This document shows, piece by piece, positions 43,980 to 57,022 of a stretch of DNA of 64,000 nt. The translations under genes were made by a program, and so were the position numbers. This stretch comes from Bretschneidera sinensis (Eukaryota > Streptophyta > Magnoliopsida > Brassicales > Akaniaceae). The stretch spans positions 72,354,817 to 72,418,816 of the forward strand of contig CM043701.1 in the NCBI GenBank assembly GCA_023935145.1. Reading direction: 5' to 3'. Under the pieces are notes generated by a model, which was not told where the DNA came from, searched no databases, and saw only the letters and a list, made by a program, of their open reading frames with translations. Each line of letters begins with the position of its first letter. Within the stretch, counting starts at the first letter, position 1.

Positions 43980-46793
43980 TTATTGGTGTTGTGACAAGAT
44001 CTGTTCTATAATGGCTTTAACATTACAACACCATGATTTTATGCTGGATCTTTTTATGCTCTTTATCCCAGGGGTAGATATTGTGATTGGTTAGAACAGT
44101 TAGGTCCTATCCTAACCAATTACAAAGACCTCAACATGCAATTTGACTAGCATGGGCAAACAATACACCTTCAAGGAGAATCTTGTCACCATCCCTAACC
44201 TATCCAACCCAAATAACTCAAAAACTAGTTGCCTATAATGGCATAATCTCTTACTTCTATTTGACAACAGAAGACCTTACCCCACAAATAGTTGACAACC
44301 ATATTCCTAATAGTATCAACAATCTGTTACAAGAATTCTGTTATGTCTTTCAAAACCCCACTACATTACCTCCCCCCAGACCCCTAAACCACCACATACA
44401 CCTTACTCTTTGTTGTGCACCTGTTAATGTCAAGCCCTATATATATCCCCACTTCCATAAAGGAAAAATAGAAAAGCTGGTTCAGGAAATGTTACATAGG
44501 GGTATCATTAGGAACAATCAAAGCCTTTTTTCAACTCCAGTCCTGCTGGTAAAAAAGAAAGATGGATCGTGGATATTCCTTGTTGATTACAGAGCACTCA
44601 ATGCTTTCACTATCAAGGACATGTTCCCTATACCCATAATTGATGAGCTATTAATGATTTGAATGGTGCAAATGTGTTTTCAAAGAAACATTTAAAAGCT
44701 AGCTACCATCAGACTAGAGTGAAGAAAAAAGACATTCACAAAACTGTATTCAGAACATATAAAGGGCACTATGAGTTCCTGGTAATTCCATTTGGCCTCA
44801 CCAATGTCTCTTCCACCTTTCAAGCAACATTGAACATGGTTTTCAAGCTGTTCTTAAGGAACTATGCTACTAACTTCTTTGATGACATACTCATCTATAG
44901 TGCCTCATTAAAAGACCTTTAATATCCCTTACAACTAGTCCTTGAGTGCCTAGCTACTAATCAAATCTTTGCAAATAAGAATAAGCGTGAGTTCTACAAA
45001 GAATCTATTGAATATTTGGACAATCTAGTGTCCTCTTATAGTGTCTAACATGATAAAGTCTTCTTGGGTCTCACTGGATATTATAAAAAAATTTGTTCAG
45101 CATTATGCCATAATTGCTACCCCTTTCACTAATCTTTTGAAGAAAGACGCCTTTCATTGGACTCTTGAAGCAAAACACTACAATCTTTCACTACCTTGAA
45201 GACAATCATGACTCAGGTCCCTGTCCTAGCACTGCCTAACTTCCTAAGCAATTTGAAGTGGAGACAAATGCTTTTAATGTGCCTCTACTGACCCACCAAA
45301 AGGACACTTGTTAGCCTTGTCTACTATCTATCTGTCCATTCTTACTGATTTGTAGGAGAAAAATGGTATTAACCTTGAGTTGCTAAGAATCCATCAATGC
45401 CTTCAAGATAACCCCACCTTGCAACCAAATTACTTTTGCAAAGAAGGCTTACTCTACTATAAAGGAAAGCTAAGGCTTAGTTCCACTTCAAGTCTAAAGA
45501 ATACACTCATCAAAGAGTTCCATTGTACTCCTCTGGGTGGTTACTCTGGTCTTCTAAAGACCCTCATTAAACTTTCCTCTAATTTCTTCTGGCCTAATAT
45601 GAGAAAGGATGTCCAAGATTTTATTCAGAGCTGTCTTGTTTGACATTCCACTAAATACTCTACTACAAAAGTTACAAGCCTCCTCTAGCCATTCCCTATT
45701 CCTGATCAGATATGGGAATAAGTTTCTACAGATTTCATCACAGGACTACCTATATCTTGGGGATATATAGTGATCTTAATAATGGTTGATAGGCTTTCCA
45801 AAGAAGCACATTTTAGAGCCCTACCTACATCCCACACACCTAGCACAGTGGCATAACTCTTTCTCAATATAGTGATCAAGCACCATGGTTTTCCTAAGTT
45901 TGTCATCTCTGACAAAGATAGCATCTTCCTTAGCAACTTCAAGCAACATTTATTCATTCTCAATGGCACCACCCTCAATATAAGCTCCTCCTAGCATCCG
46001 AAAAGTGATGGGCAAACAGAAGTGTTAAACAGGTTCCTAGAATAGTACCTTAGAGCTTTTATTCCTGACCAACTCAAGCTCTGGCATGCCTACCTTCCTT
46101 GGGCAGAGTTTTGGTACAACATTAGCCATCACTCAACTACAGGCATGACCCATTTTCAAGCCATGTATGGCAGAAACCTTCCTACTATCCTTGACTACAT
46201 CAAGCAATCCATCAACATTGAAGTAGTGGAATATCAATTATCAACCAAAACTCAGTTACTATACCAACTCAAAAGCAACCTTCTATAAGCCTAAGTAAGG
46301 ATGAAGGCAAAAGTAGATAAGCATAAAAGAGAGTGGTCATTTGCAATTGATGATTGGGTTTTGGTCAAATTCCAACCTTATAGACAAACATTTATGGCAC
46401 ACAGGGCTAGTAACAAACTGAGTCAAAGGTACTTTGGTCCCTTCAAAGTCTTTCAGAAGATAGGTAAAGTAGCTTACAAGCTTCAGCTTCCATAATATAA
46501 TAAAATACATCATATTTTCAACATCTCCAAATTGAAACCATACACAATACCCTCCACAACTCTAATAGCCCACTCCCTACCCAGTGGAAACATCAACACT
46601 CAACCTCACATTGTCCCTAAGGCTATTGTACTTACAAGATAAATATATTTTAAAGGGAAGATAGTTCCCCAAGAACTAGTTTAATGGGAGGGACTTCTAC
46701 TTAAAGAAACTTCTTGGGAGAACTTAGATGTTTTGCTCAAGTCCTACCCTTCCATGAACCTTGAGGAAAATGTTGATTTCTAAGGGGTGGGAA
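43980..46793 (+). pseudogene. Element D pol remnant: protease end, RT, integrase, chromodomain; purine tract
   Basis: The pre-RT linker lies at 44183-44460. The RT has LLVKKKDGSW (about 44548) and FFDDILIYS (about 44875). RNase H is largely deleted around 45050-45360. The integrase runs from 45380 (FHCTPLGGYSGLLKT) through a zinc region near 45640 to the core near 45720-46240. The tail has DDWVLVKFQPYRQTFMAH at 46345. A chromodomain-like end (WEGLLLKETSWENLD) lies near 46688. A purine tract (AAGGGGTGGGAA) abuts the LTR at 46794. Stops and frameshifts are frequent. Confidence 0.8.
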
Positions 46794-49156
46794 TGATACA
46801 GACCAAGAACTAGTGCACACCACTAAACACAACACAGATCAGTTGCACACTGTTGAGTACAACATGGATGACGTGCACACTGTGTAACGACCCATCCCGG
46901 GTTGGCCACCCACAAGACAGTGTCATTACATTTTGAAAATCCTAGCACGATACATATATGCAATAATAAAAAAAATAATACTAACAGAAAACTTTGCTGT
47001 AATCCTCAACCCTCATCAGGGGAGGTACATTAATCTGATATTAATTTAAACATAATATACAACGTAAAATGCATGAATATTTACGTAAAAAAATTTATTT
47101 CATTTTCTCATTTGTCTGAGGATGTTAACACATACATGGCTTACAGAAATGATTTTGTCAGACTTTCAACCCACCAGACTAATTGTATTGTCTCCTACCT
47201 GAAATTATCATACAATGAGGGATGAGCTTCACGAGTTCAGTGAATTAAATTTACTAGAAGTATTCAATTTGCATAAATAGCCCTTTAATATTTAATCATT
47301 TATTTCTTATATGACTGGATAATAGCATATAGTCTAACATTTAAATAATTACTATCACAACATACTTCTATGTCTCTTTCTCACTATAACTGTCGCTCTA
47401 TGAGACTCATTTATTTATAAAATAAATGTATAAAATCAACAACACTTCAGTAATACAATCAATATGTAAAACAGATACAATGCATGAATTATTATTAGGG
47501 AACATCTTCCCACATGTTGACATGTTTTTATCTTAGACCGGTCCCCTCCCGGTTCTTTCATTCTCATTTAGACCGACTGCTTTCCCAGTTCTTTTATTCT
47601 CGTTTAGACCGGCTGCCTTCCCGATTCTTTTATTCTCATTAGACCGACTGCCTTCCTGGTTCTTTCATTTTCATTTAGACCGACTGCCTTCCCGATTATT
47701 TTATTCTCATTCAAATGCATATAAAAACTGATATGAATACGCATATAAATAATAAAATAAAAACAAGCATGTATTCAGACATTTAAACTAGCTATCCTGA
47801 TTATTCTCAAATTATTATTTGAAAATTTCACTAAATTCTTCTCCTTATATATCACATTAATTTATCAACCATAACTCATCAAGAATTTTATTTATCACCA
47901 TCATTATAAATCAACTCATTATTCTAATAATATTTCTCTTCACACAATAATTTTTTACTTGTCCAATATTTATATCATACCTATCAATTAAATTTTTATC
48001 TACCACCAAGCATAAGCTAATAATTTATTTTAAAGGTTAGCACTAGATAATTCATTTTTATTTAGATTACTTAAAGTAAATATAACTTACCACGTCGCAC
48101 TTAAAGCTACCCGTGGATCACCTCATTGTCTTTCTCATTTCTCTAAGTAATTTCCCCGGTTGCTGATCGTCAACACTTAACGTAATATTTATATTAAATT
48201 TCTAAGTTATTCTTCAATTCTTCATAAACCATAACCTTTGAAAATTCTCACTTTGACTTTCGAGAAATTTCATAAATGCTAAAAATTCAAAAATAAATAT
48301 TATATTATTACCTTATGTTTTTCTGATAGCTTTTCGTGACTCTCTATAAAATTCCCTCATAAACTCCTTCAAAATTTTACTCTTTCAACTTTTCTTTGAG
48401 TCCCCAAGTGTTTAAAGAAATAAAGTGATTTGAAGGAAACTAAATGAAATTTGGTAAGTATTAATTAACGTTTACATATTATACATATATATAAGTAAAA
48501 CTTGTGAAGAAATTTTTGGCAGTTTCAACTTATGACTCAGCAGCCTTCAATCCCACAAGCTCCATGTTTTTTTCTACTTGTAATACATGCATACAATTTG
48601 GCAGCAGGTGGTTGATGATTTTTTTTTCTTCTAGACATCCCTGAATTTTTTTTTAATTGCTTTATTCAAATAATAATAAAATTTTCACATATATTTTATT
48701 TTAATTCCATGTCATATTTATTAAATTACTTCTTTACCCTTACTTTACAAATACGGGTATTACAATTGGTAAGCACAACACAGATCAAGTGTACACTATT
48801 CTTAGAGCAGTGCCTACACTTAGGAGAAGTGCACAGATCAAAACACTTAAGTCCAACAGTGTAACAAATTGTGAGAGGTTTGTTAGAATTCTATTACAGT
48901 TAGTTAGAGTTGTAACTAATTGACTAACTGAAGGACAACTTGTATAAATACCCGTATTCATATTTCTGTAAAGACATTGAATAAAAATTCTTTGAAATGA
49001 TTTAGGAGCTTTCCACTTTCTCGAAAAGTGGCTTCCCTTTTCAGATTTCAACACAAATCATTCTTCAATCTTTCTTCTTTTTTCTTTCCATTCTTTTTGT
49101 TCTTCATTCTTGATTCAAATTTTGTTTTCTCTTCTTCTTTCAGTCCCATCCTAACA
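46794..49156 (+). repeat. 3' LTR of element D, interrupted by a solo LTR
   Basis: It begins TGATACAGACC after the purine tract and ends CCATCCTAACA. With the solo LTR (46883-48764) removed it is about 481 bp. A TATA-like TATAAATACCC lies near 48943. The first 90 bp contain the same 30-bp tandem repeats as the 5' LTR remnant. Confidence 0.8.
46883..48764 (-). repeat. Minus-strand solo LTR of the B family
   Basis: Read on the minus strand it begins TGTAATACCCGTATTTG and ends GGATGGGTCGTTACA, the same termini as the solo LTR at 12096 and similar to element B. No coding region is present. A minisatellite related to that of B lies at 47530-47710 (units with TTTAGACCGACTGCCTTCC). Flanks CACTG and ATTGG do not form a clean duplication. 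Confidence 0.85.
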
Positions 49157-49240
49157 GTATAGCCAAGCAAATTGTAGGGGTCTCAATAAAGAGAAATGAG
49201 GATACCCTTTTTAGTGGCAATACGATGATAGTAGTATTCC
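49157..49240 (+). pseudogene. Copia gag fragment, part 2
   Basis: The reading IAKQIVGVSIKRNEDTLFSG continues the copia gag that was cut at 33979. The join would fall inside the copia LANQE...AKQ...GVS block. The reading is lost after about 49240. Confidence 0.75.
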
Positions 49241-49631
49241 CTACAAGCAAATAGCATTTGATGTTATAGACATATTACTTGTAATTCATCTTATTAATTT
49301 AATGAAAATAAATATTAATGAATGACATTTATCTTATTTATAATGTTCATTACAAATCACTACATATGCATTACATGATAAAGCTCATATAATAATAGTA
49401 ATGAAAATAAGCACCATAATGAGATCATACTAGTGAGATGTACCTCCTTAAGCTTTATTCTTAAATGTTCCTAATCATATGTTCACTAAGAATGGCACAA
49501 CTGAATTCAAATAGATTAGTATATACTATGATTCCTCAAGGAGTTGGGGGTGATTGATCTCACGGTCACTAGTGTGTGAGACACTAAAACAAGTTATGTA
49601 GGTGATTGCTAGAGAACAGGTACACCAAACA
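49241..49631. other. Unassigned sequence between elements C and G
   Basis: There is no recognisable coding sequence or terminus. It may be truncated copia sequence or genomic flank. Confidence 0.3.
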
Positions 49632-50344
49632 TATAGGATTTGACCTTTTTTTTTACGTTTTTGTTGATAAATTATTCTAACTGTCTATTTAGTAAACTAA
49701 ATTACTAAGCTTTGGTGTGTTATGTATCTAAGTTCTTTGAAAATTTTGTTTGTCTTGTGAAGATATCTCTAAAAGAATAAAGGACTTTGGGGGTTGTTGT
49801 TTTTTTTTTTAAAAAAAGAACTAAGATTAAATACAGGGTGGTTGGATGAAATTGCAATTAAAATTTCGAGTGAGGGCTAGAGAGGTCTTTTGTTTCTTTT
49901 TGTCATAATGTAAATAGCCTTTGAGAGAGACCAATTTCTTCATGTTAATCGACCCCTCTTTTTCTAAAGCTTTCTAGCTCCTTCTCCATACTTCTTTCTT
50001 CTTAAGCTTTTGGTTGAGTTTTTTTGGAAAAGATTCAATTAAGGGTTTCTTACTTTCTTTTTATTTGTTCTTGCTATTTCTTTTTGTGAAGTATAAGTTC
50101 AAAGTTCTTGGATTTTGAAGCTTACGGTGAAAAGTTTGAAGAACTAGCTTTGTAAATTTTCAAAACAAGTTTTTGACTTAAGTTTGAAGATTTGAAGACT
50201 TTTAACTTGAAATTTGGTTATGGGTAATGTAAAAGTTTGATTTAGAACCTTAGAAAAATTGTATTTTTATAGGGTTAAGGGTTTCAAGAGAGATAAAAAG
50301 GGTTTAAAGGTAAAAAGAGCAAATTTTCGGGTTTTTAGGCACTA

Positions 50345-50485
50345 GACAGTCGACTATGGTAAAGGGATAAAGACTTCAAGTTTCGAGCATAATCGACTGT
50401 ACAATTGGATTGTCGATTGTTCAAGAGGTAGAAAGTCCAAGATCTCAACACAATCGACTGTGCAATTGGATAGTCGATTATGCAA
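50345..50485. repeat. Block of ATCGACTGT / ACAGTCGAT inverted motifs in G LTR
   Basis: Motifs such as CAATCGACTGT, TTGGATTGTCGATTG and TTGGATAGTCGATT recur in pairs around CAATTGGA, giving near-palindromes. The second LTR has the matching block at 57742-57880, with a clearer CGACTGTGAAATTGGACAG. Confidence 0.7.
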
Positions 50486-51703
50486 CCTTGTTTTTAGAAT
50501 CTTACACCTTGAATTTCATATTTTCTTTAAATCTCAAGTTATTGATTTTAATTTAAATTGATTATATGATAATTATAACTTATTGATTGGATTAGTTTAT
50601 GTTTAATTGTTTACGGTTGGACCCTTGATCTTAAAATGACAAATTCTTGGGTTTAAGTGAAGATCGTTCGAAAAGAAATGAAGTAGTTTGTGATTAGAGC
50701 TTAGTTCTAAATGTGAGTGTCACCTTACTTCTAGTAAATGTGACCACTTAAAACGAAGAAAATAAGTTAAGAACGTATAATGAGATAATTGTACTAACAA
50801 TTAAGGGTTATACTATAAAATACAAGTGAAGTGAGAAATGAGTACATACTTATATAATTGTTTTCATGTATGTCTATTTCTGTAAGTTGATGATTTAAAT
50901 TCTTACATGATGAGGTTGAGATGATGTTGTTTTATGATTATTAAAGAGAGAAATTTGTAAGCCTAAGTTGCATATCATATTGCATCAAGCATTTGCATGA
51001 TTCATTTTAACGAAGAGGAGTGTTGAGAGAGGCCGAGAACATCCGTTTAATGAGGGGGAGTGTTGGGTGAGGTCGAGAAATGAAAGCTGAAAGTGGTTAA
51101 TTGCTGATGATGTTGTTGTGGATGTACCAGTACGTAGGGAGACTTCCTTTATATTTTAATTAGCCCAATAAGGGGATATGTTATAAATGGATTAATTACA
51201 AATAATTGGAATGTAAATTGTAATGAGATAAATCATTATTTTTGAAATAAAACCTTTTGGCATGTTCCTATATATGTTTCATTTCAAACATAATGATTTA
51301 TCTCATTACAAGATATATATACATATATATATACACATATATATATACATTTATATATACATATATACATATATATATATATATATGTTGTGTAGTTAAA
51401 GGCTAATTAAGTTCATATTCTAGTTATGCTTAAACTTGAAAAGAGGTAACTATGTGAAATTAATCATTATTGAAATTAAACCCTAAAAAGGGTACAACAT
51501 TAGTTCGCGGTTACTCCGAGTAATGTGATTACTCGCTAAGCTTATAGCACAATAACACATATCCCATTTCTTTCTTTTATATTACGGGAAAGCCTTTTGA
51601 TGATCTTGGTTAGTAAGTGGAGGACTTATGAAGAAGAAGAAAAAAAAAATTAAGTGGGTCCACGTGCAAGGATTCCTCACGTAATTTTTTTGTACTATTA
51701 ATT

Positions 51704-51706
<3 letters not shown>

Positions 51707-51736
<30 letters not shown>
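51707..51736. repeat. (AT)n microsatellite
   Basis: About 15 AT units lie in the 5' LTR of element G. An imperfect ATATATAC-type tract lies at 51317-51389. Confidence 0.9.
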
Positions 51737-51741
<5 letters not shown>

Positions 51742-51950
51742 AAACCCTTGGAGGTTGTGTCTCATGAGACACTTTTGTAAACTAAAGTATTGTACTTGAA
51801 CTTGTAAGTTATGACTTTCTAATGTGCATGGGCTATATTACTTTTGTTACTTGGTTTTGTGTGTTTTTATCCTTTGTTTAGGTGTTCAGTTATGAAAAAG
51901 TAGTGATACTGTCTCTAGTAGGGCCCGCTCGGGATGAGTCGTTACATTTT

Positions 51951-51962
51951 TGGTATCAGAGC
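51951..51962 (+). other. Primer-binding site of element G (tRNA-iMet)
   Basis: TGGTATCAGAGC is an exact match, four bases after the LTR. Confidence 0.92.
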
Positions 51963-52041
51963 TTTAGGTTTAAGATTCTATAGATTTAAATATTCTAGTG
52001 TTCTTATTTTCTAAACGAGTTAATTTGTGTAGGGTTTGAGG

Positions 52042-53545
52042 ATGTCACATGGACAAAATAGAAGTATAACTAGGGGTGCAAGACATGCTCGAGGAAGGGG
52101 CAATGTCTTGAGGGTGACCCCTTTTGCATGGAGTTGATGTGGATGTAGATTTTGAAATTTATGAAGAAGAATATGTGGGTAGCATATCTGGTGCTACTAG
52201 TAGAACTGCTAAAGATACTATGGTTGAAAAAGATGAATTGCGATAAGTGCTAACTAATGCATTGGGAAGAATCGGGGATTTAGAATGTCAGTTGGAGGAA
52301 CAGAATAGACAAGCTCCTAAATTATTTGAAGGTCAAGAAAGAGGTCCTAAAGAGAATTCTGTTCAAGTAAGGGAATAAGACCTAAGCCAAGAAATAGGGG
52401 AAAATTTGTTTGCTCGATTCAATAAGTTAACACCACCAACCTTTAGTAGTACTGATAGTCACTTGGAAGCAAAAAAATGGGTTAGGAAATTGGAACCTTT
52501 TTTTTAGAGTATTATTAGTTACTAAATTATAGAAGGTGGCTTTTGCATCATTCAAATTGGAAGGAGAAGCGTCAAATTCATGGGATGTGAAGATATGGAT
52601 CGACCTCTAGATTGGGAGTGATTCAAGCAAATGTTCTTCGAAAAGTACTTACCCAAAACTTTTAAAGCCCAGTTAGAGAGAGATTTCATTTACTTAAAGC
52701 AGTATATCATAACGATGTCTCACTATAACAGGAAGTTTATTTCCTTATAGAGGTTTATCCCTGATTTGGTGAATACGGAGGAAAAAAAGTGCAAACAGTT
52801 TCTTAATGGTTTAAACTACGACATTCGCTCCCGAATTTTTTATTTGGAAATTCTAATCATGCAAGGTTAGTGGATAAGGCATTGCAAGTAGAGAAAGATG
52901 TAATAGAACTAAAAGGACGACGTGAAAGGCAAACGAGGACCAAGTCGGAGGGTGCCAGGGAGAATGGTTATGGATTTGGAATTCAAAGTGGTTGCCCTCT
53001 TCAAAGAAGCAAGTCAGTTACTCAAGGAGGACAAAGTGTAAGGAGTAAATCTTTTGTGATGAATCAAAACCAGTAGAATAGATCAATGACATCAGTGGTA
53101 GAGAGTTTGATGGGAGCAAGCCAAAGAATTGTAGGGCAGTCGATGCCAATGGTAGTGTAAGGTAAATGAGTGGATACTAAAGGAAGATGAGGTATAACAT
53201 CATGATCAAATCCTATGGCATGTTTCTAATATAGTTAGGTGGGCCATCTCTCTTAGGACTGCATTGCTCGGGTATGTCATCATTGTGGTTTGACTAAACA
53301 TCTTCAAAAGGATTTTCCCATATCACAAAATAATGTATTCTTTGTTTGTGGTCAGAGTAGTCATGTGGGTTCAGATTGTTAGTTGAAATTCAAGTCACAT
53401 GGTAATGTGAGTACTATTGGGGTTTCGGCCAAAGGCCAATCAAGTTAGGACAGTGGATTTGGAGGTAGTGGAGGTGGGACCCAAGGTCAAGGAGTCGTTA
53501 TGGAAAAAGAGAATGCTAGTTAATGACAACAAGGATAGAGTCGTG
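52042..53545 (+). pseudogene. Element G gag remnant
   Basis: The start ATGTCACATGGAC (MSHGQNRS) is like that of element B. A basic, Gly/Arg-rich N-terminus precedes a capsid-type region (52430-52870; EKYLPKTF near 52640) and a basic linker at 52870-53076. A region with CCHC-type spacing lies around 53270-53380 (CHHCG..., FVCGQSSHVGSDC). Stops and shifts break the frame. Confidence 0.7.
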
Positions 53546-56500
53546 TTTATACCATCACTCAGCAGGACACTCAAGCTACAATAGATATTGTGACTGGTAT
53601 GGCTTCTATTTTTGGTAGAAATGCTAGAATACTAATTGATCCAGGAGTAACACATTCTTTTATTTCTACTTATATTATGCAATTTTTTGATGCACCTAAA
53701 ATACGTTTGGATAAAAACATAGTTATTTAGACTCCTACGAAAGAGAGAGAGCAGTAATTAAGTGGGTGTTTCGAAATTGTGCTTTGAGTATTGGGGATCG
53801 AGATCTTAAGGTGGATTTAATTCCTTTGGAGATGAAGGACTTTAACTTAATTTTGGGTATGGACTGGATGGCTACTTATCATACTTGGGTTGATTGCTTT
53901 AAGAAAATACTGATCTTTTGAATTCTAAGAGATGAGGAATTTACTTTTCAAAGGAAGCATAGGATACTTTCTCATTGTATTATTTTTTTGCATTATAGCT
54001 AAAAGGTTATTGAAGAAAGAATGTGAAGGTTATCTAGCTTATGTGATTAATTATGTGGAAGAGAGTACGAAGCTAGAAGAGTACCTGTAGTAAAAAACTT
54101 CATAGATGTCTTTCCTCAGGAATTACCTGGTTTACCACCTAGTAGAGAATTCAAATTCTTCATTGACTTAATTCTTGGTTCTACTCCCATTTCGATAGCC
54201 CCTTATAGAATGGCGTTGGCTGAATTGAAGGAACTTAAGGTACAACTACAGGAGTTACTAGATAAGTAGTTTATTCATTAAGTAGAAGGACATAACCTTA
54301 AGGTTGTGTATTGACTATAAACAACTAAACAAGATAACGATTCGTAACAAGTACCCATTGTCAAGGATCAATGACTCGTTTGAACAGTTATAAGGAGTAT
54401 GGGTGTTATCCAAAATTGATTTGAGGTCGGGATACCACCAGTTGAGGATTAAGGATTCAGATGTTCCAAAGATTGCTTTTCGGGACTCGGTATGGTCACT
54501 ATGAATTTTTGGTTATGTCATTTGACTAACACCCTTATAGGTTTTATGGATATGATGAATAAGGTGTTCAAGCTTTCCTTGGACAAATTTGTTATGATCT
54601 TTATTGATGACATTTTAGTGTATTCAAAGAGTGAGGAAAAACACGCTAGACTTCTGGAGATAGTACGGGAAACTCTTAGAAATGAGAAATTGTGTGCTAA
54701 GTTTAGCAAGTGTGAATTTTGGTTAAATAAAGTGGCATTCCTAGGACACATAGTGTCAGAAGTAGGTGTGGTTGTAGTCCCTCAAAAAGTGGAAGCAATT
54801 CTAAATTTGGAACGACCTACTAATGTGACTGAAATTAGGAGTTTCTTGGAGTTGGAAGGGTATTACCGAAGATTTATTAAGGAATTTTCACTCATTGTAG
54901 TAACTTTGACCAAGCTTACAAGGAAGGGAGAGAAATTTATATAGTTGAATGATTGTGAAAAGAGTTTTCTTTTGTTGAAAGAGAAGTTGATGATAGAACC
55001 TGTATTGATTCTTCCTTCAAATGATGAGAGGTTTATGATTTATGGTGATGCATCGCACCAAAGATTGGGTTGTGTTTTAATGCAACGTGGAAAAGTCATA
55101 GCCTATGATTCTTGGCAATTAAAGAACCACAAGAAAAATTACCCTACTCATGATTTGGAGTTAGCATCGATGGTGTTTGTACTAAAAATTTGGAGGCACC
55201 ATCTTTATAGAGTTAGTAGTGAGATATTCACGGATCATAAAAGCCTCAAGTATTTAACCACCCAGAATGATTTCAACTTAAGATAGAGTCGATGGATAGA
55301 GCTAATCAATGATTACAATTGTACCATAAACTATCATATTAGGAAGGCTAATTTGGTGGCTGATGCACTGAGTCAGAAGTCTAGTAGTAAGTTGTCAACT
55401 TTGAAGACCTATAGTTTGGGGTTAATAAAAGAGTTGAGTAGTTTAGAAGTAAAGCTTGAAGCAATGATGATGGAGGGTTAATATCTAATATGATAGTGAA
55501 ATCATGCATGGCAGATCATATTTTGGATACACATTATAGATATGAGACTTTGATGGTAGTAAAGAAGAAAGTATTTGAGAACAAGCGAACGAATTTCTTA
55601 GTGATTGAAGATGGTATGTTAATGTTGGGAAATCGAATATGTGTGCCTAATAAGATATAATTAAAGAAAGAAAATTTAAGGGAGGCTTATGATACTATTT
55701 ATTCTGTGCACCCAAGGAGCAATAAGATGTATAAGGGACTTAAACAAAATTTCTGGTGGTTAGGTTTGAAGAAAGATGTAGCGGAGTATGTATTTAAGTG
55801 TTTAGTATGTCAACAAATGAAGACTGAGCACAAATACCTAGCTAGTTTGTTACAATCTTTTCTTATAACAGAGTGCCTATAGGAAAGAGTGATAAAGGAC
55901 TTTGTTACAGGACTTCCTCGTACTCAAAGAGGTTTTGATGCCATTTGGGTTATAGTTGACCGATTTTCAAAGTACGCACATTTTATTCCTATCAAGGTAA
56001 CTTGATCTCCTGAAAAATTGACAGAATTATATGTAGCAGAGATAGTGAAACTTCATGAGGTACCTTTAAGTATTGTTTTAGATCGTGATGCAGGATTCAC
56101 TTCTCAATTTTGGAAGGGGTTTCAGTAGGCTATGGGTACCCAGTTACATTTTAGCATCGCTTTTCATCCTCAAACGGATGGCCAATCAAAGAGGACAATT
56201 CAAACCTTAGAAAATATGCTGCTAGCTTGTGTTATGAGTTTTTTGGGTAGTTGGGACGCCTATTTACCCCTCATAAACTTTACTTACAATAATAATTTTC
56301 ATGCTAGTATTGGAATACTTACAATAATAATTTTCATACTAGTATTGGAATAGCTCCTCTTAAGGCACTTTATGGTAGACGATATCGAACTCTGGTATGT
56401 CGGGAAAAGATAGGGAAAAGAAAGATTTTTGGTTCAGAGTTAGTATAATTAACCACAATGAGGATTAAACAAATACAAGAACATTTGAAGACAGCTGAAA

Positions 56501-56980
56501 GTAGACAGAAAAGTTACGCGGATAAGAAAAGAAGGTCGTTGGAGTTCCAAGTGGGTGATCGAGTCAATCTTAAAGTTTCTCCGTGGAAGGGAATGTTAAG
56601 GTTTGGACGAAAAAAGAAAGTTGAGTCCTCATTACATCGGACCTTATAAGATTATTAAAAGGATTGGACCCATGGTATACTAACTAGCATTGCCTCTGAA
56701 ATTTTCTTAGTTACATGACGTCTTCCATGTATCGGCTTTACGCAAATACCTACCCGATAAATTACACATAATTCCACCCCAATCCATGGAAGTTCATATG
56801 AATCTTTCTTATATGGAGACACCTGTGAAAATCCTAGACTCTAGAGAGAAAGGTTTGCAAAACAAGGTAATTCCTTTAATGAAAGTGTTGTGGAGAAATA
56901 AAGGAATCAAAGAGGCTACTTGGGAGAGTAAAGTGGAGATGAATAATCAATACCTTGAGTTATTCACGAGTATAGGTTAG
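53546..56980 (+). pseudogene. Element G pol remnant: protease, RT, RNase H, integrase, chromodomain
   Basis: The protease has ILIDPGVTHSFIST near 53630. The RT has [14 protein letters not shown] near 54415 and catalytic FIDDILVYS near 54605. RNase H contains [15 protein letters not shown] (55045) and [10 protein letters not shown] (55230). The integrase zinc region ends CLVCQQMKT (about 55805). Core sequence follows ([13 protein letters not shown] near 55900, then FHPQTDGQS at 56165). A 36-bp tandem duplication breaks the integrase at about 56275-56350. The tail (FQVGDRVNLKVSPWKGMLRFG at 56545) and a chromodomain-type end (VLWRNKGIKEATWES, 56888) finish it. Numerous stops make it non-functional. 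Confidence 0.87.
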
Positions 56981-57009
56981 TTGATAATTTTAAGGACGAA
57001 ATCTTTTTT

Positions 57010-57022
57010 AGGAGGGGGGAAT
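57010..57022 (+). other. Polypurine tract of element G
   Basis: AGGAGGGGGGAAT abuts the TG of the 3' LTR. It would prime plus-strand synthesis. Confidence 0.85.

Larger units (their letters stand above)
33980..49156 (+). mobile_element. Element D: Ty3/gypsy chromovirus carrying three nested insertions
   Basis: It begins TGATAGAGACC and ends CCATCCTAACA. Flanks GTCAA (33975-33979) and GTATA (49157-49161) are a poor target duplication (three of five), but the host copia frame resumes correctly (AKQIVGVSIKRNED), which confirms the insertion. D itself is about 4.3 kb once elements E, F and the solo LTR are removed. The coding region is heavily decayed. Its pol resembles element A (shared VLVKFQPYRQT-type tail), suggesting the same clade. 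Confidence 0.8.
32807..49240 (+). mobile_element. Element C: Ty1/copia fragment split by element D
   Basis: A 424-bp LTR (TGTTGAGAG...TTCAACA), a primer-binding site and a UBN2/copia-type gag are seen at 32807-33979. The gag reading continues at 49157-49240, after the 15-kb element D. No protease, integrase, RT or 3' LTR was recognised, so only the 5' end of the element remains. It is the outermost and oldest layer of this nest. Confidence 0.75.
49632..51946 (+). repeat. 5' LTR of element G (2315 bp)
   Basis: It starts TATAGGATTTGACC, aligned with TGTAGGATCTGAC at 57023, and ends CGTTACA. It contains a palindrome-bearing block (50345-50485) and AT microsatellites (51317-51389 imperfect, 51707-51736 pure). 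Confidence 0.87.

Noticed and set aside
40040..43982. A 3-bp target-site duplication for the CACTA element
   Set aside because: The flanks are ATT and TTA, which are not identical. Only a shifted two-base match exists, so I do not claim a duplication.
46878..48769. Target-site duplication around the minus-strand solo LTR
   Set aside because: CACTG and ATTGG do not match well enough to support one.
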